Shown here: in pieces, positions 1-7,176 of the stretch
Numbering within the stretch: position 1 is the stretch's first letter
Layout of the letters: each line of letters opens with the position of its first letter
NCBI GenBank assembly: GCA_905195005.1
Contig: CAJJUC010000114.1
Location: 1-7,292 of the forward strand
Direction: 5' to 3'
Length of the DNA stretch: 7,292 nt
DNA from: an uncultured Eubacteriales bacterium
GTDB lineage: Bacteria > Bacillota > Clostridia > UMGS1883
Notes under the pieces: generated by a model
Database searches by the model: none
Told to the model about the DNA's origin: nothing
What the model saw: only the letters and a program-made list of their open reading frames with translations
Translations under genes and position numbers: made by a program

Positions 1-1736
1 TTGACAGGGTTGTTATATATGACACTGCGATTCTTTCCGAGCATACGAAGTCAGGCACGCTTGTTTTTGATGACGGCAGTACAATTGAGGTAAAGGACAT
101 TAAAAATACCGGTTATCCGAAAACGATTGATTTTGCGCCAAAAACCGTCCGAAGCATGAGGTTCGATATCACGGATTATGAGGGGGCGGCGTCTCTTTCC
201 GAAATTCAGGTGTTTAAGGCCGGCGAGAAGCCCGAAATGATTGAGTACCTTGAACCTGATGAGGTGATTCGCCTTAATGAGAGATATTTTTCCAGATGGA
301 TAAATGTTAACGACATTGACGGGGACGGCGAGCTTGAATATATTGCCGCAAGGGTTCACAACGACTATAATGACAATCATTACACTGCATCGGTAGGCGT
401 TCATAAAAAGGATGGCTCTCTTGTGTGGACTTGGGGTGATCCTGAAAACGGAACGCATGTTCTCGGAAGCGACACGTCGTGCCAGGTGGCGGATATCGAT
501 AACGATGGGCAGCTTGAGGTGCTTGTCAGCTCGCAGTCATATCTTCACATTCTTGACGGAAAAACAGGAAAGGAAATAAAAAAATTTCAACTCCCGACCT
601 CGGAAAAATATCCCGATATGTGGTCAAGCGATACGATAATTCTTGCCGATATTTCGGGAAAGGGATATGCCGGCGATATAATTGTCAAAAACCGCTATCA
701 CGATGCATGGGCATATACAAGTGACTGGAAGCTTCTCTGGCATGTTTGCGATCCGGACGGTGCCGGAATAAAAATAGGTCACTATCCGCAGCCGCTTGAT
801 ATTGACAACGATGGGCACGATGAAGTTATTGTGGGATTTCAGTGCATAGATGATGACGGAAGCACATACTGGAAAATGGACTTAAATGAGTACCCGGGGA
901 ATGTCGGCAGCGGACACAAGGATAATCTTTCAGTTGTGAATTTTGTGCTGACCGGAGATGTTAATTCGGACGGGTTTATAGGGCAGCGTGATCTTGACCT
1001 GCTTAACAAATACATAGACGGAGAAATCACGCTTACAGGCAACAGCCTTATTGCTGCGGACACGGACGGCAGCGGCACAGTTGACCGCGCGGATGCTGAG
1101 CTGCTTGCAAAGAAGCTCAGCGGAGAGCTCTTGGCTTTTCCGAACAAGGGGATTCCGAGAAGCGATCAGCGGTTTGTTATAACTCCCTGCGGAGGCGGTT
1201 CAAACGTTATTATGATTAACGGATACGGCGAACGCGTGTGGTCAATGGATGACGCAACACATATTGAAACGGTTGATCTGGTTAACTTGGGACTTAACGA
1301 TGATCCCTATCAGATTATAACAAACGATATGAATATCACGGGAGATAATTCATCCGTTACCGTGATAGACCTTGACGGCAATGTACTGACGGCAAGGTAT
1401 GGTTTTGCAAGAAACCGCCAGTACAACGGCATTAACTGGCTCGGAGAGGGAAAACCCGAATATCTTATCATGCCTTCGGACAATGTTGTTCTTGACGGAC
1501 GGTTTAACGTTCGGGTTAAGCCGCTTATGCCCGGGCGAGGCTACGACACGCTCGGTATGCCGACATATGCCACCGGCAAGGTGAAATATGCGTGCGACAT
1601 GAACGGCGACGGCAGAACGGACATATCGATTCTGTCACACGAGGGGAACAGTATAACCGTTTACAACTATTTTAATAAGAACGGGGCAAAGGTTGCGGAC
1701 GCCCCGGGCAGAGGCTATAATATATCTCAGTATTAA
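1..1736 (+). CDS. Partial secreted beta-propeller protein with internal type I dockerin (PL11-like)
   Basis: The frame is open from base 3, so the gene starts upstream and the internal ATG at 156 is not its start. Counting from base 3 there are 577 residues. Residues 1-77 look like the end of a galactose-binding-like DUF7402 domain (DRVVIYDTAILSE near the start, SLSEIQVF at its end). Residues 85-577 form an FG-GAP/VCBS-type propeller with calcium-loop motifs DIDGDGELE (from 104), DIDNDGQLE (164), DIDNDGHDE (266) and DMNGDGRTD (532). The signatures VGFQCIDDDG and GHKDNL resemble those I recall from PL11 rhamnogalacturonan lyases, so a pectin lyase or pectin-binding role is inferred, not shown. 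A dockerin (about 318-378) interrupts the propeller. The propeller is clearly paralogous to the C-terminal third of the next gene. The missing N-terminus should carry a signal peptide. It could instead be a non-catalytic propeller. Confidence 0.85.
   Translation, partial: DRVVIYDTAILSEHTKSGTLVFDDGSTIEVKDIKNTGYPKTIDFAPKTVRSMRFDITDYEGAASLSEIQVFKAGEKPEMIEYLEPDEVIRLNERYFSRWINVNDIDGDGELEYIAARVHNDYNDNHYTASVGVHKKDGSLVWTWGDPENGTHVLGSDTSCQVADIDNDGQLEVLVSSQSYLHILDGKTGKEIKKFQLPTSEKYPDMWSSDTIILADISGKGYAGDIIVKNRYHDAWAYTSDWKLLWHVCDPDGAGIKIGHYPQPLDIDNDGHDEVIVGFQCIDDDGSTYWKMDLNEYPGNVGSGHKDNLSVVNFVLTGDVNSDGFIGQRDLDLLNKYIDGEITLTGNSLIAADTDGSGTVDRADAELLAKKLSGELLAFPNKGIPRSDQRFVITPCGGGSNVIMINGYGERVWSMDDATHIETVDLVNLGLNDDPYQIITNDMNITGDNSSVTVIDLDGNVLTARYGFARNRQYNGINWLGEGKPEYLIMPSDNVVLDGRFNVRVKPLMPGRGYDTLGMPTYATGKVKYACDMNGDGRTDISILSHEGNSITVYNYFNKNGAKVADAPGRGYNISQY
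3..236 (+). other. C-terminal part of a DUF7402/F5-8C-like galactose-binding domain
   Basis: The segment has the beta-rich pattern of these domains: a strand with VVIYD, a GTLVFDDGSTIEV hairpin, a TIDFAPKTVRSMRFDI strand pair and a closing SLSEIQVF strand. The same pattern recurs in the second gene at about residues 785-888 (SVDAVEIFG, LEFDEPVNVDRMKIKL, GLSEVRV), just before its propeller. Such modules commonly bind sugars in secreted enzymes. The start of the domain is outside the window. Confidence 0.7.
954..1136 (+). other. Type I dockerin domain embedded in the propeller
   Basis: Two EF-hand-like dockerin repeats are readable. The first is GDVNSDGFIGQRDLDLLNKY, with the pattern D-x-N-x-D-G-x-I-x-x-x-D. 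The second is ADTDGSGTVDRADAELLAKK, with D-x-D-x-S-G-x-V-x-x-x-D. Both keep the acidic residues that bind calcium and the following leucine-rich helix typical of type I dockerins, which dock enzymes onto cohesins of a scaffoldin. Residues 10-11 of the loops, often linked to cohesin recognition, are QR and RA. The domain lies between propeller strands, whereas dockerins are usually terminal. Confidence 0.92.
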
Positions 1737-1762
1737 GGAAAAGCAGGGTGTGCGGTATTGTT

Positions 1763-1776
1763 TGCGCCAAGGCGCA
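1763..1776 (+). repeat. Short GC-rich inverted repeat upstream of the second gene
   Basis: TGCGCC and GGCGCA face each other around AA, which allows a compact RNA hairpin ending six bases before the ribosome binding site. No T-run follows, so it is not an intrinsic terminator. It might protect or process the operon mRNA, or it may have no role. Confidence 0.4.
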
Positions 1777-1781
1777 GCGGC

Positions 1782-1790
1782 AGAAAGGAG
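1782..1790 (+). promoter_or_regulatory. Ribosome binding site fixing the start at 1798
   Basis: AGAAAGGAG lies seven bases before the ATG at 1798, which opens a clear signal peptide. The in-frame ATG at 1693 lies inside the previous gene, has no comparable site and would bury the signal peptide, so 1798 is the start. Confidence 0.85.
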
Positions 1791-1797
1791 CGTATTT

Positions 1798-1863
1798 ATG
1801 AAAAAAATTCTGCTGTTTTTGATTATGGCGTCAACAGCAGTTTCCGGTGTATGCGGTTTTGCG
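1798..1863 (+). other. Sec-type signal peptide
   Basis: Two lysines after the initiator Met are followed by a hydrophobic stretch (ILLFLIMASTAV) and a small-residue region G-V-C-G-F-A-A, with likely cleavage after A22 or A23. The cysteine at 19 lacks a proper lipobox (preceding residues V-S-G-V), so a secreted protein is more likely than a lipoprotein. Confidence 0.8.
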
Positions 1864-4800
1864 GCGGATAATAATCCGCTTTCGGTTCTTGAATCGGACG
1901 CAGAGCTTGTCATGCCGAAGTCATTTGTGCTGGACGATGATTTCGTTTTTGCAGATAAAGCTCCCGGCGGCAGCAGCGTTACATGGTCAATAACAAGATC
2001 AGGCAGCGACATGTCCCGGCTTATCGGTAAAAACGGACAGTATAAGCCGGATATGGGTGCACCGAGTGCATTTGACTGCACGTTGAGCGCAGCGCTTTCC
2101 TATGGCGGAGAAAGCATTACGAGAACAAAAACCGTGCGTTCCTACAGAACGCCCGAGTATAAGCTTTGCAGTCTCATATACGAAAAATCCGACGGTTCAA
2201 GAATCAGCCATCCGCAAACGTGTTCAACACTTGTCGGGGCTGAGATTGAAAAAAATCAGAATTCGCAAACAAATGCCGTGCTTTGTGCAGCTGTTTATAA
2301 TGGAGATAAGCTTTGCTCCGTGTCATACGGAGTTATAGAAAAAAGCGGAGTAACCGGACTGTCTTCCCCAATCGGAGAAATCGGAAAGGATAAGACAATC
2401 AGGCTTTTTCTGTGGGACAGTATCACGGGCTGCCGACCTATTGATGAACCTGTTATAAAAAATCCGGCAGATGAAAACGATAACCGTTTTTTTAAACACA
2501 TTATAGCAACTGCCGATAACGGAGAAAGCGCTTATCAGGTAACGGACGGCGATATCGGCACAGCGTACAGATTTAATAAAACCTACAGAGAAAACACAAA
2601 CGGAACAAGCCTTTTTATGTCGCACGGGAGCGGCGGAACAATGCAGCTTATGTCACAAAAATTTTCGGAAATCAGCGGCAAAGCTGTGTTTGAGCTTGAA
2701 TTTCTGACAACGGAAACCGTTGGATCAAAGGGTCTGTTATACTTGTATAACGAAAAAGGCGAGTATGCGCTTTCAATAATTCTGCAGGGAGCGAATATTC
2801 ACACAAATAACGAAAGTCAGCTTATAAAAAAGGAAATCCTTCCGTATACATGGTATAAAATCAAAGCTGAGGCTGACACATCAAGGCAGATGGCAGACAT
2901 ATATATTGACGGCATACTTTGCTACAGCGCGCTTCCTTTCAGAAATCAGAGCAGGGGCATAACCGAAATGCAGATGTTTGTGTCACCCGGAGCAACACCG
3001 GCTTCAATATATATGGATAATATCAATGTAACCGATGACGGCGTTTCTGTAGTATATGAGGATTTTTCGACTTGTGAAAAGGACGGAGAGCTGCCGGGCG
3101 GATGGTCGTTTTCGCCGGGAAACGGGGAGATCAAAGCCTGTGAATATACCGATTCCGCACTGACACTGTTTCCGCAAACAATTACGCTTGATTTTGGCCG
3201 CGAATGTGCGGTGGCAGGGCTTGAAACGATTGTTGCGGACAGCTGCAAAATCAAATATAAGATAGAAGCCTCCCGCGATAACAGCTATTTCGTGCGCATT
3301 GCGGCGCACACGGACGAATTTTCATCCGGAAAGGTTGCTGATGACTTCATGGCAGTGAATGCAAGGTATCTTCGCTTTTGCGTTGTCGAAGCCGAAAATG
3401 ACAGCGGAATAACAGGTAACTGTGCAATCGCGGAAATGAAGCCGTCAATCATCTCTTCTGCGGCGGAAATCTCCGGCGGATTTCGTGACAGGTCTCACGG
3501 AACAAGTCTGCACCTTGCCCATCCCGAAGGCTGCAGCGGAAATCAAACGGTAACGAAGTCTTTAGATAATTTAACGGGAAATGTAACGATCGAATATGAG
3601 TTCCTGAAAGAGGGTCCCGGCAGCTATGACGGGTTATTGTACCTGTACAACGAAAACGGCAATTATGCCTTATCGCTGCTGTTGAATGGTGACGCGCTTC
3701 AAACTCACCGTGACAGCGAGATACTGAAAACCGGGGTGACGGAAAACGAATGGCATAAGCTGAGGGCAGATGTCAGCGCTGACAGGCAAACGGCGGATAT
3801 TTACGTTGACGGCAGGCTTTGCCGCAAAGATTTGCCACTGAGAAACCGAACCGAAAAGTTGTCAGAAATGCGGATTTATCTTGCAGGGAGCAGCGCTTCG
3901 GCTTCAATGTATGTCGATAACCTCAGAATTACAAACAACGGTGCGGAAATCCTGTTTGAGAGCTTTTCCTATGACGGACAGTATCTGCCGGAGCAATTCA
4001 GCCCCTCCGATGGCGGCGGCACGGTGGAGCTTGCGCAGCATGAACCGGCGGCAGTATTTGAAAATTGCAAAAATGCTGCAAACTATGCGCACATCAGTGC
4101 AAGCTCGTCTGCCGGGGGCGGCAGTTTCGATTTGCGCGGAATAAACGATAACATTGCAGCGTCGTATAACAAAATAGGGCAGTGGATATCATTCAGGGAA
4201 GCTAATCCGAAAATATATTTTTCATGGGATGAAACACAGTCGGTTGACGCTGTCGAAATTTTCGGGAGGATAACGGAAAACGAGCGTGTGAGAAGCGCCG
4301 AGGTATATCTTAACGAGGAAAGTGAAGCGCACGAGATTCTGCTTCCGCAAAACGGAAAACCGGGCGTGCTTGAATTTGACGAGCCTGTGAATGTTGACCG
4401 TATGAAAATAAAGCTGAAAGGGGCAGAGGGCGGCAACCAGGGACTTTCCGAGGTGCGTGTTCTGTGCGGAAAGGAATATTGCAAAACAGAGTACCGCAGC
4501 GCAGATAAGGTTATAAAGGTTCCGCGCGGCTATGGCAGTGAATGGATTGTTTCAAGTGATATTGAGCCGGGCGGTGATGCGGAGTTTGTAAGCGCAAGAT
4601 TTGTATACAGCGGAAATAATCATTATGTTACGGCGCTTTGTGCTTTCAGAAGCGACGGCAGCATAATCTGGACGCGGGGAACGCCTTCTGACGGAGCGAA
4701 TGCGGTTATCGGTTCGGATGTTCCGTGCCAGATACATGATATTGACGGAGACGGGACGGAAGAGGTGCTTTTTTGTGACAGCAGTAACCTTATTATTCTG

Positions 4801-5796
4801 AACGGCCTTACGGGAGAAGAAAAAACGCGCCATGCGCTTCCGCACTGTCCGAAGCATCCGGGTGAGTCGGCAAACGATGCAATTACCGTTGCAAATATAT
4901 CGGGCGGAGCATACCCCGGGGATATCATTGTGAAAAACCGTTACAGTGATGTTTGGGCATATACAAGCGACTGGGAGCTGCTGTGGCACAGCTGCAAGCC
5001 GAACGGTATGCGCGCGGGGCATTTACCGCGCCCGATTGACATCGACAGCGATGAAAAGGACGAGGTGCTTGTGGGCTTTGCCTTTATGGATGACGATGGA
5101 GCTCTTATAAATTGCTTCGATCAAACGGAGTTTAACACCGAGCTTCGGACGGGTCATGTGGATTCTTTTGAAATCCTTTCATACGAAAAGGGAATGAGCA
5201 GGAGTGATATGCGCTTTGCTGTGTCACCATGCGGAGCAAGGGAGTTTTTCATAATAGACGGTTACGGAAAAAAACTGTGGGAAAGCAGCACAAAGCTGCA
5301 TTATGAAACGCTCATTTGCGGAAGCTTTTCTTCAAAATCGCAGGGACTTCAGATTATCTCTAATCCTGTGCTTAACGACGGTGACGCTGTGGGCGGCAGT
5401 GAGTATTCGCCGATAACCGTTTACGACTATGACAGCGAAAGCTGCACGGTTAGTGAAAACAGGGTGAATTGGGGATATTCCTCAAACCGTTATATTCACA
5501 AGGTGAACATAACCGGCGGATTGCAGGACTACATATATCAGCCGACAAACAATATTCTTACAGACGGGGAAGGACATGCGCGGATTCGGCTTGTGTCGGA
5601 CTACGGTGATATGATTTCGCTGATGCGGCTTGCGCCTTATGACGGCTTTCATAACGACATTGACGGCGATGGAACGCAGGACATTACGGCGCTCAGTTAC
5701 AGAAACGGAGATTATTACATTTCTGTTTATTATAACAAAACAGGTAAAAAAACGGCAGATAAAAAGGGAACCGGCTGTAACTATTCCCTTTATTGA
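1798..5796 (+). CDS. Large secreted modular protein: Ig-like, discoidin/LamG-like and PL11-like propeller domains
   Basis: This is a 1332-residue protein. Residues 1-22 are a signal peptide (MKKILLFLIMASTAVSG, cleavage near A22). Residues 27-117 resemble an atrophied bacterial Ig-like domain (SSVTWSITRSG, then alternating strands). Residues 120-221 form an Ig/FN3-like domain ending in FLWDS, a motif I recall in clostridial secreted enzymes. Residues 231-549 read as a discoidin (F5/8C) domain split by a laminin-G-like insert at about 260-450. A second laminin-G-like copy follows at 562-750, then a DUF7402-like domain at 751-890 and a beta-propeller at 895-1332. The propeller aligns along its length with that of the preceding gene, including VGFAFMDDDG, GHVDSF and the closing DIDGDGTQD, but lacks the dockerin. 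It probably acts outside the cell on rhamnogalacturonan or a similar polysaccharide; catalysis is unproven. No sortase motif, transmembrane anchor or SLH domain is visible. Confidence 0.88.
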   Translation: MKKILLFLIMASTAVSGVCGFAADNNPLSVLESDAELVMPKSFVLDDDFVFADKAPGGSSVTWSITRSGSDMSRLIGKNGQYKPDMGAPSAFDCTLSAALSYGGESITRTKTVRSYRTPEYKLCSLIYEKSDGSRISHPQTCSTLVGAEIEKNQNSQTNAVLCAAVYNGDKLCSVSYGVIEKSGVTGLSSPIGEIGKDKTIRLFLWDSITGCRPIDEPVIKNPADENDNRFFKHIIATADNGESAYQVTDGDIGTAYRFNKTYRENTNGTSLFMSHGSGGTMQLMSQKFSEISGKAVFELEFLTTETVGSKGLLYLYNEKGEYALSIILQGANIHTNNESQLIKKEILPYTWYKIKAEADTSRQMADIYIDGILCYSALPFRNQSRGITEMQMFVSPGATPASIYMDNINVTDDGVSVVYEDFSTCEKDGELPGGWSFSPGNGEIKACEYTDSALTLFPQTITLDFGRECAVAGLETIVADSCKIKYKIEASRDNSYFVRIAAHTDEFSSGKVADDFMAVNARYLRFCVVEAENDSGITGNCAIAEMKPSIISSAAEISGGFRDRSHGTSLHLAHPEGCSGNQTVTKSLDNLTGNVTIEYEFLKEGPGSYDGLLYLYNENGNYALSLLLNGDALQTHRDSEILKTGVTENEWHKLRADVSADRQTADIYVDGRLCRKDLPLRNRTEKLSEMRIYLAGSSASASMYVDNLRITNNGAEILFESFSYDGQYLPEQFSPSDGGGTVELAQHEPAAVFENCKNAANYAHISASSSAGGGSFDLRGINDNIAASYNKIGQWISFREANPKIYFSWDETQSVDAVEIFGRITENERVRSAEVYLNEESEAHEILLPQNGKPGVLEFDEPVNVDRMKIKLKGAEGGNQGLSEVRVLCGKEYCKTEYRSADKVIKVPRGYGSEWIVSSDIEPGGDAEFVSARFVYSGNNHYVTALCAFRSDGSIIWTRGTPSDGANAVIGSDVPCQIHDIDGDGTEEVLFCDSSNLIILNGLTGEEKTRHALPHCPKHPGESANDAITVANISGGAYPGDIIVKNRYSDVWAYTSDWELLWHSCKPNGMRAGHLPRPIDIDSDEKDEVLVGFAFMDDDGALINCFDQTEFNTELRTGHVDSFEILSYEKGMSRSDMRFAVSPCGAREFFIIDGYGKKLWESSTKLHYETLICGSFSSKSQGLQIISNPVLNDGDAVGGSEYSPITVYDYDSESCTVSENRVNWGYSSNRYIHKVNITGGLQDYIYQPTNNILTDGEGHARIRLVSDYGDMISLMRLAPYDGFHNDIDGDGTQDITALSYRNGDYYISVYYNKTGKKTADKKGTGCNYSLY
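2602..3171 (+). repeat. Laminin-G-like module, copy A (inserted in a discoidin domain)
   Basis: At about residues 269-458 of the second gene, the landmarks are GLLYLYNEKGEYALSIIL (from 312), ADIYIDGILC (from 366) and MDNINVTDDG (from 406). The order of strands and the W-Y/H-K-I/L-x-A-E/D-x-D segment before the ADIY(I/V)DG hairpin suit a concanavalin/laminin-G jelly roll. The segments before (VTDGDIGTAYRF) and after (TITLDFGRE) look like two parts of one F5/8C fold. It is a probable carbohydrate-binding module. Confidence 0.7.
3499..4047 (+). repeat. Laminin-G-like module, copy B
   Basis: At about residues 568-750 of the second gene, this is homologous to copy A. The matching landmarks are GLLYLYNENGNYALSLLL (from 612), ADIYVDGRLC (from 666) and VDNLRITNNG (from 706), each exactly 300 residues after its partner. 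This is a within-gene duplication that has since diverged. Unlike copy A, no flanking discoidin halves are evident. Confidence 0.75.
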
Positions 5797-5797
5797 C

Positions 5798-5804
5798 AGG
5801 AAGG
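5798..5804 (+). promoter_or_regulatory. Ribosome binding site for the third gene
   Basis: AGGAAGG begins two bases after the previous stop codon and lies ten bases before the ATG at 5815. The nearer ATG at 5805 is in another frame and closes after about 20 codons, so it is not the start. Confidence 0.75.
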
Positions 5805-5814
5805 ATGGCAAAAA

Positions 5815-7176
5815 ATGAATTTCATCAGATTACTTTCGGGAGATACGGAAATTATACGCCATATTGAAACGGACGGCGACTTTGTGTTTTCCGATATAAA
5901 TCTTGAATGCGGCGGCTTCACCAGACAGCCTGAGGGGGTGCGCTTTCGGCACATCTTTAATAAAGGCAGGGAGGGTTCGTATGTTTCGGCAAAGGCTCCC
6001 CGTGACGGTGAATATTACATTGCACTGCAGATTTTGGATACCTGCGGAGCATATGACGAGGAATTTATCCCCGTAACGGATGAATCATGCCGTCCGTTTG
6101 CGGAGAAAAATGTTGAATTGTCGGTCGGCGGAAGATTTATGGGAGAGTTCAGGTTCGGTTATGACGACAGAAAATACTATATGTTTTTTTCGGATGAACC
6201 GATTAAGCTTTCCTGCGGTGATGAAATAAAGTACCGTGTCGCGTCGGGAGAAAATGTTATTTTCACGGCGGTTGTACTTACGAAAAAACGTCCGAAGCCT
6301 CAGCTTAATGCGATTGAAAATATTTCTGCGGAAAACGGAAATCTGAGATTCACGACAAAAAAAGCGAGCGCTGTAAAAATACTTGCCGGAGAACGCGCCT
6401 TCTGCGAGCCGATGTACTTAAACAATCATGAATTTACAATACCGCGTGAGCTTTGGGGCGTGCGCCTTTATATAGAGGCAGCCGATGAGGAGGGCAACAT
6501 CACGCGCGGAAGGGTTCATGCCTCAGCGTCAGACACCGAAATTTCAAATAAGATTATCAGTATAAAAATCTGCGGTGAAAACGCCGGCAGTGTTCGTCCG
6601 ATAGTTACAGCGCTTCCGATAGGAAAAGGCGTGCTCGGCAGCACGGAAAATATTGCGCTCTACGACAGCTGCGGAAATTGCTATCCGTGTGACCCGACTG
6701 TGACTTCGAAATGGAGCGACGGCAGTCTGAAAACCGTTTCGCTTTGTGCGATTCTTCCTGCGGACGGCAGAGATTTTTATGCGAGAAATGACAAAGCGGT
6801 GACGCGTGATGAAAAATTTTTCTCGGAATGTGAAGCCGGTAAAATAAAAGTTATAAACGGCAGCAAAGCTTTTGTTTTTGATGACGCAAGCGATTCTGTT
6901 CTCCCCGACAGGCAGCTTTGCGCCGTGCTTTACGGCGAAGATAACAAAAAATACTTCCTTAAGACGGAAAAGCACACCGTTCGGAGCGGTGTGAACAGGA
7001 TAACAGTTTCAAGGAGCGGCAGATTTGTCTGCGGAGAAAGAGAGCTTTTTAAGGGCAAATATTCCGTAACGTTTTACAGAGGCTTTGACGGTTATAATTT
7101 TAAATTTTCTTTTGAAATTAAAAACATGCAAATCAATATAGAAATGCATGTTAAAAAATATAGTATTCTATTGTAA
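5815..7176 (+). CDS. Truncated exo-rhamnogalacturonan lyase-like protein (PcRGLX/YetA, PL26-type)
   Basis: The reading frame gives 453 residues with no signal peptide, so a cytoplasmic location is likely. Residues 1-160 are a beta-rich domain I cannot name (GEYYIALQIL, FRFGYDDRKYYMFF). Residues 165-235 look FN3-like. Residues 246-330 match the N-terminal RIFT-barrel domain of the PcRGLX/YetA family: PIVTALPIGKGVLGSTENIALYD (split here as PIVTALPIGKG from 262, then the ENIALYD strand), and the diagnostic WSDGSLK from 300. Residues 335-437 fit the start of the following beta-sandwich, ending with SVTFYRG and FKFSFEIKN. Family members continue for several hundred residues into an alpha/alpha toroid that PL26 enzymes use to release unsaturated galacturonosyl-rhamnose from rhamnogalacturonan-I. 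Here the last 16 codons (7126-7173) are AT-rich and unlike the family. The gene therefore looks cut, and the product is probably inactive as a lyase. Confidence 0.75.
   Translation: MNFIRLLSGDTEIIRHIETDGDFVFSDINLECGGFTRQPEGVRFRHIFNKGREGSYVSAKAPRDGEYYIALQILDTCGAYDEEFIPVTDESCRPFAEKNVELSVGGRFMGEFRFGYDDRKYYMFFSDEPIKLSCGDEIKYRVASGENVIFTAVVLTKKRPKPQLNAIENISAENGNLRFTTKKASAVKILAGERAFCEPMYLNNHEFTIPRELWGVRLYIEAADEEGNITRGRVHASASDTEISNKIISIKICGENAGSVRPIVTALPIGKGVLGSTENIALYDSCGNCYPCDPTVTSKWSDGSLKTVSLCAILPADGRDFYARNDKAVTRDEKFFSECEAGKIKVINGSKAFVFDDASDSVLPDRQLCAVLYGEDNKKYFLKTEKHTVRSGVNRITVSRSGRFVCGERELFKGKYSVTFYRGFDGYNFKFSFEIKNMQINIEMHVKKYSILL
7123..7152. repeat. Inverted repeat at the truncation point (possible minus-strand terminator)
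   Basis: AACATGCA at 7123-7130 pairs with TGCATGTT at 7145-7152 around a 14-base AT-rich loop. Read on the minus strand, the hairpin is followed by TTTTTAATTTC and starts at the stop codon of the possible minus-strand frame, which suits a weak intrinsic terminator. The left arm also begins at the last family-like codon of the third gene, so it could instead mark the end of an inserted element. Confidence 0.45.

Noticed and set aside
1..1736. Integrin-like adhesion protein
   Set aside because: FG-GAP-like loops alone would allow it, but the dockerin, the galactose-binding-like domain and the lyase-like neighbour favour polysaccharide processing.
1763..1776. Intrinsic terminator between the first and second genes
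   Set aside because: The stem is GC-rich but no T-run follows, so transcription probably continues into the next gene.
1693..1797. Longer N-terminus for the second gene starting at 1693
   Set aside because: It would overlap the first gene, lacks a ribosome binding site and would bury a clear signal peptide. The ATG at 1798 has both features.
1849..1860. Lipoprotein cleavage at Cys19 of the second gene
   Set aside because: The residues before the cysteine do not form a lipobox, while a signal peptidase I site at A22 or A23 is plausible.
1635..2081. Minus-strand frame of 148 codons
   Set aside because: It lies opposite two well-supported genes, has no recognisable protein pattern and is typical of antisense openness in this base composition.
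4552..5022. Minus-strand frame of 156 codons
   Set aside because: It lies opposite the propeller of the second gene, and its arginine- and valine-rich composition is that of a shadow frame.
6544..6975. Minus-strand frame of 143 codons
   Set aside because: It is antisense to the recognisable PcRGLX-type domain, with no domain pattern of its own.
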